This document shows positions 24,043-35,241 of a DNA stretch of 64,000 nt, piece after piece. Position numbers and translations under genes: made by a program. This stretch comes from Endothia cerciana. Lineage: Eukaryota > Ascomycota > Sordariomycetes > Diaporthales > Cryphonectriaceae. Within the stretch, counting starts at the first letter, position 1, and the number at the start of each line of letters is the position of its first letter. The notes below the pieces were generated by a model, which was not told the origin of the DNA, searched no databases, and saw only the letters and a list, made by a program, of their open reading frames with translations. The DNA lies in contig JALRMH010000001.1 in the NCBI GenBank assembly GCA_026119935.1, positions 2,170,001-2,234,000 of the forward strand. Reading direction: 5' to 3'.

Positions 24043-24956
24043 GTGAGTACCCAGGTGTCTCGAAGCAGGTGGTGGGAAATAAGAACTTGCCGAAAGAGCT
24101 TAGCGACTTCCGGTGCGGCAACCGAAAGCCTGATGATGACCTCTGGGGATCGGATGAAGATTAGGGCCCCTTCGTTTTGAGAAAAGACGAGGACACGTCG
24201 GTATGAGGGTTGATGATGAGTCAGGATGCCAATCCCATCCCACAGGTGTGGCATTATGTCTGGAAGGCTCGTTCTCCACTGAACTCTGGTATGATGCATT
24301 TGCATTAGAGCCCACTGGGCCACACTGAAATAAAAAACACCCGAAAGGGTCAGGCTAGCTGCTGTAGATCAAGACTAGAGAACAAGCAACAATCTGACCT
24401 TCTCCTCAATAATATTGCAACACACTGTGTGTGAGGAACGCCCGGCTTCTACATTGACCGAGTCAGTGTCTTTAAGGTCCATGGCTAGTACATATTTGCT
24501 GCGGAGGCGCTGGCTCCAGTGTCGGCTGATTCCTCCGCAATCTTCCACCAGTGCTAACCCGGAGCGGACACGAGCCTGCGTTCGTGAGGGACGTTTAAGA
24601 CTCAAAAGGATCGTGTTGGGGATCTCGGGCCGTCGCAGACCTCAACCCACTCCCGAAGAGACGCGATTACATATGGCTGACAAGCTCCAGCCTTGAATAA
24701 GGGTCTGCAGAGAATCCGGCTCAGCTCCGGCGATGCCCCCGTTGTGGACTGAGATTCGGAGACAGCCCCGTCAAGTGCCATGGGGAATGCTACGCACGTG
24801 AAGACATCAGCAGGTTGTTGTATAAAACCATCAGCCGAATATCTGTATATTTATCTAGTATTTACAACCGTAGCGCGCTGGTGCGATCCTCTCCAGTGAC
24901 CACCTCCTCAGCCAATACCACTCAGTCTAATCTGAGGCTCAGAAGTGGTTTACAAC
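24043..24956. other. Upstream region of swollenin
   Basis: No coding signal. The right half is the swo1 promoter, with a TATA-like element at 24821. Confidence 0.4.
24821..24829 (+). promoter_or_regulatory. TATA-like box of swo1
   Basis: TATAAAACC lies 136 nt upstream of the swollenin ATG, a suitable distance for a core promoter with a short leader. Binding sites for the cellulase regulators Xyr1 or Cre1 were not convincingly identified. Confidence 0.45.
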
Positions 24957-26951
24957 ATGCATCTAACTCGCAGACTCCTATTTGTCTTGCAAGGCCTTGC
25001 AAGCCTCGTTGAGGTGTCTTTGCAGCAAGATGATTGCGCCGCATCCTAGTGAGAGCGCACGCCATTTTCTGCCCTCATCTCGATCGTTTCCAAGTGGATC
25101 TATACTTACAAGTACCCAGCGCGCAATGCGGCGGTGACGGCTGGACAGGTGCGACCTGTTGTGAGACTGGCTACACATGCTCCTATACCAACTCGTACTA
25201 CTCGCAGTGTATCCCCTCCAGTGACGCCTCTGTGAGTTGCGACGTCCAGCAAGAGGGCCAGCCTCGAGGCGGTCCGGGTTGCTGACCACATCCTCTCTAG
25301 ACAGTGACAAATAGCGCGACGGCCACATCTTCAGCCACCAGCGTCAGCAGCTATACCGGCGCAACCGATTACACCACGACCGATGCCACGGCGACGACAG
25401 CCTCTCACGCGCAATCCGCCTACCCGTCCGCAGACGCCAGTTCATGTGGCGACTGGACCCTGGTCGACAATGTGTGCTGCCCTCTCTACTGCTCCGACCA
25501 GAATGAATCCAGCTCGTGCGACGATACCTGCACGGGCGAGTGTGTCACGCCGCCGTCTGCAGACTGCATGTCCGGCGCCATGTGGGGAGAGACCTTTCAC
25601 GTTAATGACACCGGGGAATGGCACTATAGCGTGCGCCTTTTTCTTTATTCAGATATACAAGGTTGCATGATTCGGCTGACGACGGCATCAGAGATCAACA
25701 CACTTTGGCGAGACCTCGGGAGGCGCGTGCGCGTTCGGTCTCTACGGTCTATGCACCAACACCAATACGTCTGAGGCATGGGTTTCCGAGACCCTGGGAG
25801 ACACCTGCGACGCCTTCTGCCTGGCCTATCCGAGTCTGTGTCAAGACCCGACGACGACCAATCTGACGATGAGGGGGAACCTCGCCGCGCCAAACGGTGA
25901 CTACTACACCCAGGTACGTGTCTTTGCTAGGCATAAAGACCCACGCGGGAGGATCCAACATTTCCTGGCTTCTGTGACTAATGGCTGTTCTTGCTCCAGT
26001 TCTGGCCCAACTTGCCGGGGGGGCTTGACAATTACTTATCATGTGGAGAGTGCTTTCAGCTGATCCGCACCAAAGATGATGGCGCGGACTACGCAGTTGG
26101 TGAGGATGGGTATACGGATCCTATCATCCTCGAGATCGTCGACAGCTGTCCCTGCGACGCGAACCCTAAGTGGTGCTGTGAGTACCATGCAATATTTCTG
26201 ATCTTGTGGTGTCATAGGGCTGAGATATGTGGTTGGGTGATGGTTATGAAGATTCGAGTGACTGACAGCTGATCTTTCCTAGGTGGTTCTGGTGCGGATC
26301 ATTGCGGAGAGGTGTCAGATTTCACGTATGGATGTCCAATTCCTGAGGGCAGCCATCACAGTAAGTACCTCCATTTGTGGGGGGGGGGGGGAGGGGGTGG
26401 GATACAGTGCTGCTGGGTCCGGACCCGGGGCCAACTGTTCCAGCCTTTCTTGCAGGAAAAGGACAGAGAACTGACTCCTCGGCCTCATAGTGGATCTCTC
26501 AGACGTCGCCATGGGCCGTCTACAAGGCAACGGGAGTCTAGCCGAAGGAGTGATCCCAATCCGCTACCAACGCGTCCCATGCCCCAAGCCCGGAAATGTC
26601 TACCTATGGCTCCAGGTGGGGGCCGGCCCATACTACTTCGCCCTCTCGGCCGTCAACGCGAACGGCCCCGGAAGCGTTATCGCCTTTGAGGTGCTGGGGG
26701 CTGGCGAGAGCGAGTGGCAGTCCCTCGAGCAGAACCCGGACTATACCAGCAGCAGACCGCAGGAGCGCTACGGGGCCTGGGTGATGCCCGAGGGAGCCGG
26801 CCCGATCAACGTACCGGCCGGGGTCCGACTGACAAGCCCTACCGGGGAGCAGATCGTGAACATGGACGCCATCACGTATTTCACGGCCCCGGCTGATGCT
26901 GATGCTAACTACTACTACATCGATATGGGAGTCCAGTTCTCGGCCGACTAA
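24957..26951 (+). CDS. swo1: Swollenin: CBM1 plus expansin-like domain, secreted
   Basis: Seven exons splice to 490 aa: 24957-25048, 25120-25231, 25301-25630, 25692-25913, 26000-26177, 26283-26360, 26491-26951. All junctions keep frame and have GT/AG ends. Order: signal peptide (~1-22, MHLTRRLLFVLQGLASLVEV); an N-terminal CBM1 cellulose-binding module (~32-63, QCGGDGWTGATCC...YYSQC); a Ser/Thr linker; then the Cys-rich swollenin core with CGDWTLVDNVCC, RSTHFGETSGGACAFG, GNLAAPNGDYYTQ, LEIVDSCPC and VDLSD-like MDLSDVAMGRLQGNG; and a C-terminal expansin beta-domain (RPQERYGAWVMP, LTSPTGEQIVN). Length and order match Trichoderma swollenin (about 493 aa). Swollenin disrupts hydrogen bonding and loosens cellulose fibres with little or no hydrolysis. 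The second exon carries the whole CBM1. Intron 6 contains a long G-run. Neighbour AA9 gene lies 4.6 kb downstream. Confidence 0.95.
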
Positions 26952-27336
26952 TTAGTATTGATTAGATGACGTACCCGAATAAGAGCAGATAGGTTGTGGG
27001 CTGTGAGGCGAATGAAGAATCGCGTCATGACTTTTGTGATGAACCTTTCCAGCGCCATTTGATAGCCCAGCCCAGTCTAGATCTCCCATTCCCAGCATGA
27101 AATGCAGATTGGTATGCCCTACGTTTTCCACCGAGTCCCTTCCCATACATAAGACAAGTGCAGACAGAGATCATAAATACACATGTTGCATAGGCACCGA
27201 TAATTGTCCGATGAGCAGATATTCAAGCCACTTGCCCTCTGCTCCCATATTGTGTAGGATTTGTGTCTCTTTCAGGAGCCCACAACTCGCTGATGATGCA
27301 ACATATTGCTGTCCTTCTTTCCCAATACAAGTGACC
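26952..27336. other. Convergent intergenic region
   Basis: Holds the 3' flanks of swo1 (+) and the WD-propeller gene (-), which converge here. Nothing else is visible. Confidence 0.5.
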
Positions 27337-30011
27337 TTAGCGAATGCCGAGTGTCTTGTGCTCGTATATCCCCACGGACCCAGTTGTATCCCCGATAATG
27401 AACTGGCTACCGTCTGAGGAGAAGGAGATGAAGGTGATTCTCGAAAGATCCATGAGCTGATCGCAGTCTCTCGTGAGTCCACTACCCCCTTGAGGCGTTG
27501 GCGTCCTCCAGAGTTCGCCTCCTCCATTCATTACGTCGAGGATGACCAGGCCGACATCTCTTCCCTGCTTCGTGTCTGGCCCAGGTCCTTGACGGTACGC
27601 CACATAGCGACAATCTGGACTTATGCAGGTGATCGTGTTCTCGTTCGGGATGGTGAACAGTTCCGTCTTGTCGGTCTCAAAGTCCCAGACCAACACATAT
27701 CGCTCGTGTCGTGTGGCTGGCTCGACCTGCCATGCCCCGGGGCGCCCGATCACCCGCACATGATGGGGGATCCAGATGGACACGACGGTGCTGCCGTGGG
27801 TCGCGAGGCCACAGGGCAGCGACCCCTCCAGCTCTATGTACCTGGTGGGCATCGAGGCCCGGACCGTGCGTGAGCTCTGTTCCGTATGGTCTGGGTCAAG
27901 GTCCCAGACCATCAACATGGCCGAGTGTTCCGGAGGCGGGTGCCCTGTCCTGGGGGGTCTCGGCCCCGCAGCTGCCACCAGGAGCGGTGCGGTCGCCGAG
28001 TACACCATCTCTGGCAGCTTGGGAACGTGGGGTAGGCCGGCATCCGAGAGCCGAATAGCCGCAGGCGTCCCGAAAAGCTTTTCCTTCGAACTGGCAGAGT
28101 GCTGTGACTTGCCCTGGGAGACAGGGTATAGATAGATCGAGTCATCCGCCTCTCGGTAACAAGCCAGCGGCGGATATTCCGCCCCGAAAATGTCTTTCCT
28201 GGCGACAGCCCAACGGTATACAGACTCGATCCCTTGAAGTTTCTTCTTGGACGCCCAATTCCAGATCTCTAGGCTGTCCCCGAACCCCGTAGCAACGGCC
28301 ATCAGGCTCCTTGTCTCCGAGATGATGGCGTGGCTGGTCACAAAGAACTCCCGTGATCGCTCTTGCATCTGGATATAGAAGCTGATCTTGAAAGATGCCT
28401 GAACGTTGCACTGGGGCAAGCCGTAGACCCTGATGCTCTTGTCCCCATGTTTACTCGCTAGAATATATGCGGACGGCGATAGATCAGCGAAGAAGATGGC
28501 AGAGCCGTGCCCTGAAGCCTTATCTCTACCGGTATGCGACAGCAGCCTTGTACGTATTAGTTCTGTTTGGGAAGTCCTGGGGCGCTCTGGCCTCCAGCTG
28601 GCCGGAATGTCGGAGGGGTCGATGATGATCTTGTCTGGTGGGCTGGTCGCAAAGTACGGTAGCCGCCCACCACCCGACGCACACCCATCGGCGTATCGAT
28701 GAGGTATAGGCGTCGGTATCGAGCTTATGTCGAAGGTAGCAGCGCAAGGCAAGATGTCGGCGTCGGCCGATGTCGCCCGCGACGGTATGGCTGTAGGTTC
28801 TTCGCTCATCGAAGTCAGTATCCGCCGTTGGGCGCGCTTCTTAAGCGGTTCCGGCACCGCAAGCACCGAGCTGAATGATGTTGAGGATGACGGCAGCTCG
28901 TTTGATACGAAGCTCGAGGTGTACGATGATCTCGACCCATGTGATGCGCGCGAGACTATGGAAGATTGGCCACAAGTCCCCAAAGCGCTGCTGGCAGCGG
29001 ACGTGGAGTCATCGGCAGTGGTCTTCCCCATGGATTTCTCTGACGCGGGACGGGGAGAGGAGCTTTGCAAAGAAGAGAGCGAGAGGCTACTGGACTTCCT
29101 TGGTGTGCCCAGTGACCACCTCGCAATGGCTTTGGCAAACTTGTTCGCAGGTCTGCGAGGTTCGCCAGCCGGCGTGCCCAGGTCTACGTTTGTCGGCTCG
29201 GCGGTCATTTTCGGTGCTATCCTGGTGGGGAAGCAACATCAGATTTGGACAGGACAACTCGCGTCGGTTGGCATACTCATCGGGCTCATGCATCCCTCCG
29301 CCAGATCTTGAATTGGTGGCCTGGGCGAGGTTGGACTTCTTGTCGCCACACTTGCTCTGTATGTAGAGCCGGACCTCGTCCAAGGAAGACCTGAGTGCCT
29401 GCTTCAAATCGTCGTCGCGATCACCCTCTTGGACTTGTTGCAGTGTGCGGCGGAGCAAAGCGAGGATACGGCTTGTGTCATGGTCGAGATACGTGCCGAA
29501 GAATTCCGCGTCGACAGCATCGTCTTCTGGTGTTGCTCTATGGAGGGAGAAAGTTGGGCAGGTGATCAGCACTCACTGCTTGAAGCGCACAGGGTGCCGA
29601 CAGGACAAGGGCTCCTTTATCCTTCACGTACATACTAAGTGCCTCCAGCGCCAGTTGCAAGGCCCTTCGGCAGGTGCATAGGCTGCCTTGCAACTGTGGA
29701 AGATCGGATGAGGCTGGGTTCCACTGTGCATCGCGTGGAGTCTTTTCAGTCCAGTCGTCAATACGGGCAAGCACATCTCCACAGCAGCGGACGATTTTCG
29801 ATATCGGATGCTGCAGTTGGCGAGGTATGACGAGTTCGGGATCTCCTAATCGCTCGAGGGGGACCTTGAGGTCCAGTAGCTCGTAGGTAAGGGAGTCAAG
29901 CGTTGCAGTCGCAGGATGTGCACCCTGCTGGAGGTCATCCACGGCGGTACAGGTGCGGGAGGTCGCCGAGAGGGCATACAAGACTGCGGCCTTGAGGAGA
30001 TACGAGTCCAT
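27337..30011 (-). CDS. STAND-type fungal N-terminal domain fused to WD40-like propeller
   Basis: Three exons (30011-29632, 29537-29277, 29221-27337) give 841 aa. Intron 1 is 94 nt (GTACGT donor, CTGAT branch, CCATAG acceptor); intron 2 is 55 nt (GTATGC, CTGAT, CAG); both restore frame exactly. Residues ~1-200 are helical and match the pattern of the fungal N-terminal domain found on many STAND/NLR-like proteins (start MDSYLLKAAVLYALSA; later ELLDLKVPLERLG, ISKIVRCCGDVLARIDDW). A Ser/Thr-rich linker with an ALARW-like helix follows (~215-450). Residues ~455-841 form WD40-like blades (ADLSPSAYILASKHGDKSIRVYG; ISPDCRYVAYRQ; FISFSSDGSQFIIGDTTGSVGIY). No Walker A or B motif is seen, so the central NACHT/NB-ARC NTPase of classical fungal NLRs is absent. 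An alternative start at 30092 would add 27 aa. Function unknown; a scaffold or immune-like sensor is inference. Confidence 0.8.
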
Positions 30012-30092
30012 GGCGAGGATACGTCTCTCAGCATGAACATCCTCCGCGCGGATGGTTCGAATCCGGGCGATAGTAGCAGACGGCCGGGACAC

Positions 30093-31578
30093 TCTTCGGC
30101 TGGCTACATGGAAAATGCGACGGCTACGCAGGCTGTCCCGTCCAAGACCTATCTATGTATGACACTTCCTCCTCCTCATGTAATCCTGCCCCCTGTCCGT
30201 CGTCGAGACTGACTGTAATGATCACCAACCGGGCGCGGGCAGAAACAGTCGTGTCTCGACAGGAAACGAATGGGGTTAGCTTTGGAGTAAGCGACTTGCT
30301 GCAGTGTTCCGCCTTCCTGCGGCGGCGGTGTACAAAACTGATGTGGCACCTCGCAAAGGGACGAATCGATCTTTGAGATGGTGTAGTCTATTGTCGAGGC
30401 GTCTCCAGCCTTAGGCCAAGATAGGAAAGATTTTCCCACACAAAAACAACATTAGTTCTTACGAACTCGTCTCTCTTTTGTCTCTCTACACTGCATAATG
30501 TCATCAAAATCTCGACTTCTGATACGTAGGCAGCACGTGAAGGACTCAGCACGGCTGAGCTCCGACTTTGCGAGGCGATCGGATAAACCATCGAGGCCCA
30601 AACGGGAAGAGGAGATCTTATGGATACATGGAGATGATGGAATAGACAAGATTGCCGAGGTTACCGTGTCAGCCTCCCCCGATTTTTTATGCACCAGCAT
30701 GGCCAGATAACCCTCATGGCTTTGTCGAGGTGATCAGCTTCGACTACCAGTTCCCGGTTTCAAGCACCTGTCCGAAGACGAAGCGCTGCGTCGCGCGGAG
30801 GAGCTACTATGATGGCATCCTCGCACCTTTATCAGAGAGTAAAGGGAAAGGTTTCACAGGAATGGGCGCATTGGTAGATCTCAGCGGGCATGACTGATCA
30901 CTTAAGTCGGAGCCCGGACATGAGAATCGTGCGGTTACACATTGATTATGTCGGCATTTGGGAGGAAGGGCATGCGTCCAGATAAGCGCGATGGATACGT
31001 TTGAAACATGGTCTCATATGCAAGGAGCAAGGTCTGCCATGGCCAGACGGCTGGGCACAGAGTGGGACCTCATATGAAGGATCCATGTTTAGGGATCTGG
31101 AGCACCTGCATTCAGCCTCCAATTGAACAGCGGCCCCACAAGAGAGCGCACCTGTTCATTTCCACCACTGAGGTCTAGGGAAGTTCTCGTTTCGACGGCC
31201 ATGAAACAGAACGCAGATGACATCGGGTGCAGAGAACCCACCGTGGCGGCTCAACAAGCTAAGCGAGGCATCGTGTCCTTCAGGGGGATGTCGGCCCCTT
31301 CCGGGAGACATGCTTTCATATATATTCAGGCTTGGACACCGGAGAGCATGATGATATCTATCTGTCAACAGCAGCCAACTCGCCTGTAACAGCTTATCCG
31401 GTGTCCAACCGAGCCATTCTTTCTATTCGTCATTCTTTTTTTCTTCTTCTTCAATCGTTGACTTCACTGTGTGAAGCTGGACATTCCTTTCGGCCAGATC
31501 CGTGTTCAACCAAGTCTCTCACTACAAATTGCTTCCCAAGACCCCAGACCGACAAGAAGTACAGCCCATCCGAACAAG
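30093..31578. other. Divergent promoter region between WD gene and AA9 LPMO
   Basis: About 1.5 kb upstream of both flanking genes. The right part is CT-rich (near 31430-31450), as in fungal promoters. One weak coding candidate lies at 30498-30897 (separate entry). A TATATAT stretch occurs near 31318-31325, about 255 nt upstream of the LPMO ATG. Confidence 0.45.
30498..30897 (+). CDS. Possible small unrecognised gene or remnant
   Basis: From ATG 30498 a 70-codon frame reads MSSKSRLLIRRQHVKDSA... to a stop at 30710. An overlapping frame from ~30660 to 30897 has better GC-ending codon use (GFVEVISFDYQFPVSST) and ends in a stop. The two cannot be joined by a normal intron; a single indel would fuse them. 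No family recognised. Confidence 0.2.
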
Positions 31579-32695
31579 ATGGTGTCCAAGTTCCAGTCCG
31601 CCGCCGTCCTCCTGAGTGCCCTGGCCAGCACCGCATACGGTCACGGTCACGTCACGGGCATCGTGGCAGATGGCGTTTACTATGGGGGCTTCTCGCTCGA
31701 CTACTACTACGAGAAGGAGAACACAGGCACCTTTACCGAGTCTGTCGGCTGGTGGGCCGAAGATCTCGACAACGGATATATTGCTCCTGATGCGTACAAC
31801 ACTTCAGACATCATCTGCCACCTCGACGCCCAGCCCGCCAACTTGACCGCTACCGTCAAAGCCGGCGGCACCGTAGAGTTCCAGTGGACGGCCTGGCCGC
31901 ATCCGGGCCCGGTCCTCACCTATGTGGCCCTGTGCCCTGGTGATTGTACCGACCCTACGATGGACAAGACGGCCCTCGAGTGGGTTAAGATTGACGAGGG
32001 TGGCTTCGACGTGCCCTCTCAGACCTGGGCCGCCTATGATCTTATTGCGAACAACAACTCGTGGACCTCGACCGTGCCCTCGGACCTGGCTGCAGGCAAC
32101 TACGTCTTCAGGCATGAGATTATCGCCGTCCACGGCTCCGAGAGTCTGGATGGTGCTCAGAACTACCCCCAATGTGTCAACATCCAGGTGACCGGTGGCG
32201 GCAGCGCAAGCCCCGAGGGTACTCTGGGCACAGCCCTTTACCATGAGACTGACCCGGGCATCTACTTCAACCCGTGGGTTGCCCTTTTCCCATCTCCCCC
32301 TTAGATCCCAGACTTACTAACAATGGTCCTTTAGTTACACCACGCTGCTGAACTACACGATCCCGGGCCCCGCCCTGATGTCGGGGGGGACCAACCAGAC
32401 CGTGACTGCGACCTCAGGTGCCGCAAGCGCGACAGCGGCATCCAGCGCTGCTTCTTCAACCAGCGCTGCTGCCGCGACGACCTCGGCTGCATCCTCGGCT
32501 GCCGCCTCGACGAGCTCTGCGGCTGCTGTGGCGGTAACCACATCTGCACCTTCGACCATCGCTCCCGAGACCACATCGGCCGCCGCGGCATCTGCATCCT
32601 CGTCGGTCGCCCCGGCTGCCTCTGCCGCAACCACTACTCAGTCCTCGTCCTCGTGCGCGAAGAAGCGTCGTCACGCTCGTGACGTGTCGCTGTGA
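31579..32695 (+). CDS. AA9 lytic polysaccharide monooxygenase (former GH61), secreted
   Basis: Two exons, 31579-32273 and 32335-32695, with a 61-nt intron (GTGGGT donor, CTAAC branch site, TTTAG acceptor) give 351 aa. A signal peptide (1-21, ending STAYG) leaves His22 as the mature N-terminus, half of the copper histidine brace. The second brace His is His108 (AWPHPGP), and the axial Tyr is Tyr196 (QNYPQC), with His185 and Gln194 in the usual second sphere. The catalytic core ends with the AA9-typical NYTIPGPALMSG. It is followed by a ~100-residue Ala/Ser/Thr-rich extension ending in SSCAKKRRHARDVSL, with no CBM1 and no GPI signal. AA9 enzymes oxidatively cleave cellulose or related beta-glucans with copper and O2/H2O2. 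C1/C4 regioselectivity cannot be decided here. It lies 4.6 kb from swollenin, consistent with a cellulose-attack function. Confidence 0.95.
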
Positions 32696-33479
32696 GCAGG
32701 AAATGACATGATGGGTCCCAAAAAACAAAACCAAGAGGAAGAGGGGGGCTGGACACGATGCAATCCGTCGATTTGTCTTCTGCCTGTATATTTAGTCAAA
32801 TTCGCTGCATTGTCCATACGAATGGAACTTGCTGTTTGCAGTGTTTGCTCAACGGCTGATATTACCTTATTTGTTCCACCCCCAGCCGTATCGGCTATAT
32901 TTCTTGGGGCCCATATCACTAACGAAGTGGCCGGTTCTGTGCATATCCGGCTCCCGAAGGCTCGACTTCGGCAGCTCGGTCGTTCGACGCCAACAATAGC
33001 GGTCCGAGCACTCCCTAACCCGCCAGCCTCGTCTGTTCACGAGCGGGCTTGCAAGATACAGGCATAGCGTTCACGGCCTGCTCGACCCTGGCCTCCGAGC
33101 GCCTGCCTTAGCTTCTCCACTGTCCTTCTCGCGGCGGCTTTCAGGTTGATCAAGCTCCTGGCCTAAATCACGATGGCTTCGCTCGAGCTGGTACGCCACG
33201 GTACCGCGCTGTTTTTAATCTAGTCACTAGCGCTCGGCCCCGTGGCGGTCTACGGATTTTCCAACTGCCAGAGTGTTCTGGTACTTGAAAGCTCGGTCCG
33301 CTCCTGTTCACTAATAGAGGAAATCCCAATATGCTCTGCAGAGGAGCGCCTGTGGCCGGAGATCATCGTGGCGGGCCAAGTCAGCCGTCTTCCGGGGAGC
33401 TGTGAATATGCCCGCGAGGTGGATGCCCGTGCTGCTTCTCGCCGCACTGTTTTCCAGACATGTATCGTGCAGACGAGCG
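32696..33479. other. Intergenic spacer
   Basis: 3' flank of the AA9 gene and 5' flank of the CFEM-receptor remnant. The frame open from 33242 lacks coding bias over most of its first part and shows no signal peptide. Confidence 0.4.
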
Positions 33480-34560
33480 AGACGGCCTTCCTTGATGCAT
33501 TCAGTCATAAATCAGCCTGTGCTGTACGCCCTTTCCCCGATCCCAGTTCCATGATTCGAGGCTTGCTAACTAACAGGCCGTCTAGCAGATATGCGTGCTC
33601 TCGACCATCCCCCGGTCGGCATGTACAACGTTCACCAATGGCACCTGCGACTGCACCAGCGAGCCACGAAAGCAGCTACACAGGCATGCCTCCTGGAAAA
33701 CTGCACCGTGACGGACCCCCCCTTGAGGTTGCCAAGGCACAGGCCGGAGCCTGTAACTATCCGGTCCGCTCCATGAATAAGGCATTGCTCGCCCCCCTTG
33801 CAATAGAGTTGCAGGCCCTCCCAGCGGTCCTCCTGCGCCTCTACAGCCGGTGGAGGTACGCGCCACGCTACGAGATCGATGACGGGACCGTGGCAGCCTG
33901 TTTCCCGATCTGGGTCGTCTTCGAGGTCCTGGGTCACTACGGTCCGTCACGGCTCAAACCGGTGCGAAGATATGCGTGTCATGGCTGACGTCGCGCACTC
34001 GGTCAACTCGGCTTCGGCGTCGACATCTGGGAGGCTGACTGGCAGGCTGACCGGGAAGACTTCGCCTCCGCGCAGGAGGACGCCGTCATCCTCGCGACCC
34101 CCACGCCCCTGCTGCGTAACCTGCACACCAGCGCGCGGCCGCGGCTCGAGGTCTGCCTTATGTTCAGCCTCGGCTTCTTGATCCTGCTCACGAGCTGCAT
34201 CCGCCTCGGCTTCATCGTCCGGTTCGCCGAGTCCTCGGACCCGTCGTGGGACGACAGCGGGCCCCTGATCTGGCCCGGCCTGGAGGGCGGCGTCTCCATG
34301 GCCGTCACGAGCCTTCCGGCCATCCGGCACCTACTCAACAGTAGCTCGAGGTCGCGGTCGGGGACACCGGCGGCGCCGGGAAGGGGGCGACGTACGCCAC
34401 GGGCGACTCGTCGCGGGGGTGGGAACGGCCCGGGGATACCTGACCAACAAGGCGGGCGCGGACTGGCCGGTGTTCAGCTCGACGGGACCGACGCAGCATC
34501 GCGGCGAGAGCAAAGTCGAGCTGGGCGACCAGAAGAGAGCACTGCAATCGTCTGGAGGTG
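33480..34560 (+). pseudogene. Degraded CFEM-domain, Pth11-like seven-helix receptor
   Basis: Pieces of a CFEM plus rhodopsin-like (SAT4/Pth11-type) membrane protein occur in order but in shifting frames. A 62-nt intron (33524-33585) is intact. After it comes QICVLSTIPRSACTTF then GTCDCTSE (CFEM cysteines). A frameshift at ~33662 leads to KAATQACLLENCTVTD; a second, in a C-run at 33716-33722, leads to AQAGACNYPVRS and a first helix with VLLRLYSRW and EIDDGTVAACF. A TGA at 33986 is followed in the same frame by GFGVDIWEADW. The sequence then jumps to the late helices (MFSLGFLILLTSCIRLGFIVRF, SSDPSWD, VTSLPAIRHLL), so helices 3-4 or so are missing. A further shift near 34400 precedes the tail motif GESKVELGD. 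Intact family members sense external cues; this copy cannot encode a full receptor. Homopolymer sequencing errors could explain some shifts but not the deletion. Confidence 0.75.
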
Positions 34561-35241
34561 GGTACTGCTGGGGTTGGAATCTAGTTTCCCAGGTAGAGCG
34601 GTCGTTTCTTCATAGATCTCGTCAAGAAGTGGCCTATCCTTGACGTCGCCTGGGCTCTGATATGCTACTTCTCACCAATAAATGTGAATGCTGTGTGGAT
34701 CTAGCCAACCTGCCAAGACACCCCAGTCGATGATCATCACCAGACTTTCCTTCGTACGTTGTATATGCGAGGTTTAAGCTCATACGTTGAGTGTATACAC
34801 CACTGGACCTGGACCTGGACTCACCAGATTGGTACCCAGCAGGCGTTGACCCTCCCTCTCCCGCTCTCTCTCCAACTTTAGGCGCAGGGCAGCATGACAG
34901 TTCGCAAGACATGACGTGTGGAGCTTGCATCTGCGAGCTGTGAATGGTCCGACAAGAACGTCGATCTAGTCTACATATCTCTTGTCTTTGCCACCTACTC
35001 CTGTATCTACCCAACCCCGCCCGTCTTCCCAAGCTCTATCGCCGACATCCACGCCGGCTGTGTACTCAGCCTGGGTGAGTACAAATCGCTTGCCGTCGCG
35101 GCCCTGCGGTGAACTCCACGGTGGTAGATGTCGTAGTCGCTGCGTGCGTGTTAGTTGCCGGTCGAAGGAGAAAAGCAGCCCCCTCCCAAAAAAAAAAAAA
35201 CCAAAAACCAGTGTGGCATCTGAAAGGGACACAGGAGCTGC
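34561..35241. other. Intergenic spacer
   Basis: Between the receptor remnant and the 3' end of the minus-strand amylase. It contains an A-run near 35189-35200. No gene supported. Confidence 0.45.

Noticed and set aside
30052..30064. GGTTCGAATCC resembling a tRNA B-box
   Set aside because: No A-box or acceptor stem upstream; lies at the 5' end of the WD-propeller gene.
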